The translations under genes and the position numbers were made by a program. 8,786 nt of DNA, from assembly GCA_031292465.1 (NCBI GenBank), contig JARLHB010000023.1, positions 1 to 8,786 of the forward strand. Reading direction: 5' to 3'. The notes beneath the pieces are model-generated. The model was not told the origin of the DNA, did no database searches, and saw nothing but the letters and a program-made list of their open reading frames with translations. Source of the stretch: Ignavibacteriaceae bacterium (lineage in GTDB: Bacteria > Bacteroidota > Ignavibacteria > Ignavibacteriales > Ignavibacteriaceae). This document shows, in pieces, positions 6,019 to 8,786 of this stretch (positions are counted from its first letter, which is position 1; the number at the start of each line of letters is the position of its first letter).

Positions 6019-8786
6019 AATTAAAGACTAACTATTTTAGCCTGCTGTTTCTTTTTGTTATTATTTTCAGCGGCTTTGCTATGGCACAGGTACCTGCTAA
6101 CAACTCAACAGGTATAAGTGCAACAACAAGTTTTACTTTTGCAGGAGCTACTACTCTGGCAGGCGAACGCTTCCAAATATCTACAAATACCGGCTTCACG
6201 GGGATTGTTTTAGATAAAAATTTGGGGGCAATAGGAGCTACCGGGTATACATTTTCGGGTGGCGACCTTACCGGAGTTCTGGCAGGACATACCCAATTTG
6301 ATAATAATACAGTTTATCATTGGAGAATTGTTGATAATGCCGGTTCTACTGTGGAAGAACCATTAACTGGATGGTACACTTTTACAACTGTATTAGGTGC
6401 TCCTACTGCTGATGCTGCTACTTCAGTTACTTCCTCAGGTTTTACTGCAAACTGGACAGCTAATGTGCAGGGCGGCGCAACGGGTTATATTCTAAGAGTT
6501 GGTACAACTTCAGGCGGTACAGACATAGTTAATGATGTGAATGTTGGTAACATATTAACTTATCCTATAAGCGGACTTATAGCAAACACACATTATTATT
6601 ATTCTGTTAAAGCAACTGATGGAGCTAATACTACCAGTGCTTCAAGTGAAATTACAGCTATTACATTGCTTGGTCCTCCAACAGCTACTGCTGCAAGTTT
6701 AATGGCACCCACAAGTTTTACTGCAAACTGGACTGCCAACCCGACGGGCGGCGCTACTGCTTATTTATTAAGCGTTGGGACAACACCCGGTGGAACAGAT
6801 GTAATGAGTGATGCTAATGTTGGAAATGTATTAAGTTATTCTGTAACAGGTCTGTTAGCAAGCACTACTTATTATTATTCTGTTAAAGCGTTTGATGGAA
6901 TAAATGCCAGCGCTTCTTCAAATGAAATTACAACAGCTACAACAGCACCAACTAATGTACCTCTAATTGCACCGGTTAATGGTTTAACGGGTGTTTCTGT
7001 ACTGCCAACCTTTGGGTGGAGTGATATTTTTAATGAAACCACATTTACTGTTAAGATATCGACGGATTCAGCAGCTTTTGATTCTCATGTAATAGCAACT
7101 AAAATTACTGCTCAAAACGCTACTTCCTGGGCAACTGCAGATACGTTAAGTGGTTTACCATTGAGTAATGGAACTAAATATTACTGGCAGGTTTCTGTAC
7201 AAGGCGGTTCATCAGACGGACTTACTTCGTCAATTTATCATTTTACGACTACCCAGAATTTTACATTAACACTTTCAACACCAAAAGATTCAGATATCGT
7301 ATACACGTCTCCTGCTGTATTCTCATGGTATCTGAATACTCCAATTTCAGGAATGAGGTTTATTGTCCAGTATAAACAATCTACTACTCCGCCTGCAGAT
7401 TATACATTCTGGAAGGATGCTATTTCACTGGCACCAACAACCAACCTTAGTGATTCAATCAGTGTAATTTATGGCAAAACTTATTTCTGGCGTGTAATTG
7501 CTCAAAGATCAACTGCACCGTATGACGTTTTATATGACAGAAATGAGTATTATAAGTTTTCTGTTGCTGGCGGTTCTTCAGTAATATTATATCCTTCATG
7601 GCCGCTTGGCGGAAGTGTTATTTACACAAATACTCCGCAGCTTTCATGGTATCCGTCTCAGTATTCCGCAGGACTAACTTATCAGGTAAGATACAGCACA
7701 GCAAATACAGTTGATTCTACCGGTATGCTTAGTGATGTGTCTGCTGTAAGTTATCCGACAGATGTGAATATTTTAACTGCTACAAGTAATCTTTATGTAA
7801 CTACCCCTGCATTAACACCGGGTACACATTATTACTGGCAGGTAAGAGCTTATTATGACTCTACCGGACTATACTCCAACTGGTCAACAGTTGAAAGCTT
7901 TGTTACAAATGGTCCGGGTACAGTTGTAATTCCGGTAACTTCTTATCCTATAGTTGGAGAGACGGTTTATACAACAAATCCAACTTTATATTGGTACCTG
8001 AATACAGCATCAAGCGGGTTATATTATGATGTAGATCTTTCTATTGATTCTACTTTTGCATCGCATATAGTAGGGTATCCGGTTACAACTTTAGTTGCAG
8101 ATCAAATGTCTTATGATGCAACTGGCTTAGTTCCTGGCCAGACTTATTTCTGGAGAGTAAGATCTAATAATCTTACAACCACATCGGCATGGTCCGAAAG
8201 CACACCTGTTACAAATGGAAAGTTTACAGTTGCTGGCGGTACAACAAGTCACCCTGTTGCTTCATGGCCTATCGGTGTAACAACTCCTATCGTTTATACA
8301 CCTCAGCCAACTCTTAACTGGTATCAGGAAGGCAGCGGGCTTGGTATAACACAATATGTAGTTAAATACATAAAGGGATCTGCACCATCAGACTGGACAA
8401 GTTACAGTCCGGGTACCAATACTAATAATGGCGGTGTTTATACTGTAAGTCCTACAACATTTAGCGTGCAGGATACAACCAATTTAACTTATGGTGCAAC
8501 TTATTATTGGGCTGTAGCATCTTATAACGGCTCTGCTTATTCAACTTGGTCACAAGGTTCATTTACGGTTGTCGGCGGGTCAGCCGGTGCTGCAATAGTA
8601 TTATCTCAGCCTGGAAACGGCGCTACCGTATATAATACTAAAGATACATTATCCTGGTATATAAACGGATCGACATTAGGATTGCTAAGCTACACACTGC
8701 AGTATAGCCAGTCTGATCAATATACTCCATTGGTTGGAAATATAACAGGATTAACAAATCAATATTATTATGTTACTGGTTTAAAC
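6015..8786 (+). CDS. Very large exported fibronectin-III-like repeat protein (partial, runs off right edge)
   Basis: The frame is open for 924 codons to the window end. The start overlaps the upstream stop (ATGA) and has AGAGGGA 6 nt before it. Residues 1-24 are a classic Sec signal peptide (Lys at 2 and 4, hydrophobic core 8-20, AMA-Q cleavage). The rest divides into about nine beta-sandwich units: 25-127, 128-219, 220-311, 312-413, 414-520, 521-633, 634-742, 743-855 and 856 onward. Units typically show a Trp early (FTANW, LSWY, LYWY, LNWY) and an HYYW/TYFWRV-type strand late, as in fibronectin-III domains. Units 5, 7 and 8 end in (F)xVxGG. I see no cysteine and no catalytic motif. The likely role is adhesion or presentation of a C-terminal domain at the surface. 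Type IX secretion is possible given the lineage, but the C-terminal sorting domain would lie outside the window. Confidence 0.93.
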   Translation, partial: MKLKTNYFSLLFLFVIIFSGFAMAQVPANNSTGISATTSFTFAGATTLAGERFQISTNTGFTGIVLDKNLGAIGATGYTFSGGDLTGVLAGHTQFDNNTVYHWRIVDNAGSTVEEPLTGWYTFTTVLGAPTADAATSVTSSGFTANWTANVQGGATGYILRVGTTSGGTDIVNDVNVGNILTYPISGLIANTHYYYSVKATDGANTTSASSEITAITLLGPPTATAASLMAPTSFTANWTANPTGGATAYLLSVGTTPGGTDVMSDANVGNVLSYSVTGLLASTTYYYSVKAFDGINASASSNEITTATTAPTNVPLIAPVNGLTGVSVLPTFGWSDIFNETTFTVKISTDSAAFDSHVIATKITAQNATSWATADTLSGLPLSNGTKYYWQVSVQGGSSDGLTSSIYHFTTTQNFTLTLSTPKDSDIVYTSPAVFSWYLNTPISGMRFIVQYKQSTTPPADYTFWKDAISLAPTTNLSDSISVIYGKTYFWRVIAQRSTAPYDVLYDRNEYYKFSVAGGSSVILYPSWPLGGSVIYTNTPQLSWYPSQYSAGLTYQVRYSTANTVDSTGMLSDVSAVSYPTDVNILTATSNLYVTTPALTPGTHYYWQVRAYYDSTGLYSNWSTVESFVTNGPGTVVIPVTSYPIVGETVYTTNPTLYWYLNTASSGLYYDVDLSIDSTFASHIVGYPVTTLVADQMSYDATGLVPGQTYFWRVRSNNLTTTSAWSESTPVTNGKFTVAGGTTSHPVASWPIGVTTPIVYTPQPTLNWYQEGSGLGITQYVVKYIKGSAPSDWTSYSPGTNTNNGGVYTVSPTTFSVQDTTNLTYGATYYWAVASYNGSAYSTWSQGSFTVVGGSAGAAIVLSQPGNGATVYNTKDTLSWYINGSTLGLLSYTLQYSQSDQYTPLVGNITGLTNQYYYVTGLN
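6396..6947 (+). repeat. Tandem duplication of a fibronectin-III-like domain inside the repeat protein
   Basis: Residues 128-219 and 220-311 are two adjacent 92-residue units that align without a gap. By eye about 54 of 92 positions are identical, including FTANWTAN, GGAT, GGTD, NVGN and YYYSVKA. The other domains of the protein share only the general fold pattern, so this pair is the most recent duplication visible. Confidence 0.85.

Noticed and set aside
1..8786. tRNA, rRNA, CRISPR array, toxin-antitoxin pair, defence system, integrase or insertion sequence
   Set aside because: No matching motifs, spaced repeats or terminal inverted repeats with a transposase are visible on either strand.

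Overview
The window reads as AT-rich chromosomal DNA from a member of the Bacteroidota/Chlorobiota assemblage, possibly an Ignavibacteria-like bacterium. This placement is an inference from several hints. The helicase has the GDDAQSIY form of motif III that is common in that group. A TATATTTG box, the Bacteroidetes-type TAnnTTTG -7 element, precedes the helicase. Glycolysis uses a pyrophosphate-type phosphofructokinase. The right end carries a very long Sec-exported fibronectin-III-like repeat protein. No rRNA, tRNA, CRISPR array, transposase or integrase is visible.

Left part (1-3468): the first 40 codons of a leftward gene whose N-terminus looks like the start of a PAS domain (1-122), then a leftward non-haem ferritin with a complete ferroxidase centre and its own intrinsic terminator (304-851). 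A divergent 302-bp intergenic region separates it from a rightward UvrD/PcrA helicase (1154-3337) that has all SF1A motifs and a C-terminal Tudor-like, RNA-polymerase-binding type domain. These are ordinary housekeeping and stress genes and do not form a joint pathway.

Middle part (3469-4900): a 460-residue phosphofructokinase with both diagnostic PPi-dependent signatures (GGDDT and PKTIDND), ended by a strong 14-bp-stem terminator.

Right part (4901-8786): a 695-bp, very AT-rich gap precedes a two-gene unit. The gap holds an exact 13-nt direct repeat, each copy ending in the ATG of a mini-ORF, a long-range inverted repeat, and three successive hairpins just before the next gene. The first gene of the unit encodes a 140-residue exported protein of no family I recognise. 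It overlaps by ATGA the start of a second, very large exported protein (924 codons visible, running off the window) built of about nine fibronectin-III-like domains, two of them a clear tandem duplication. Translational coupling suggests the small orphan and the giant repeat protein act together at the cell surface. This unit and its leader are the least explained part of the window.
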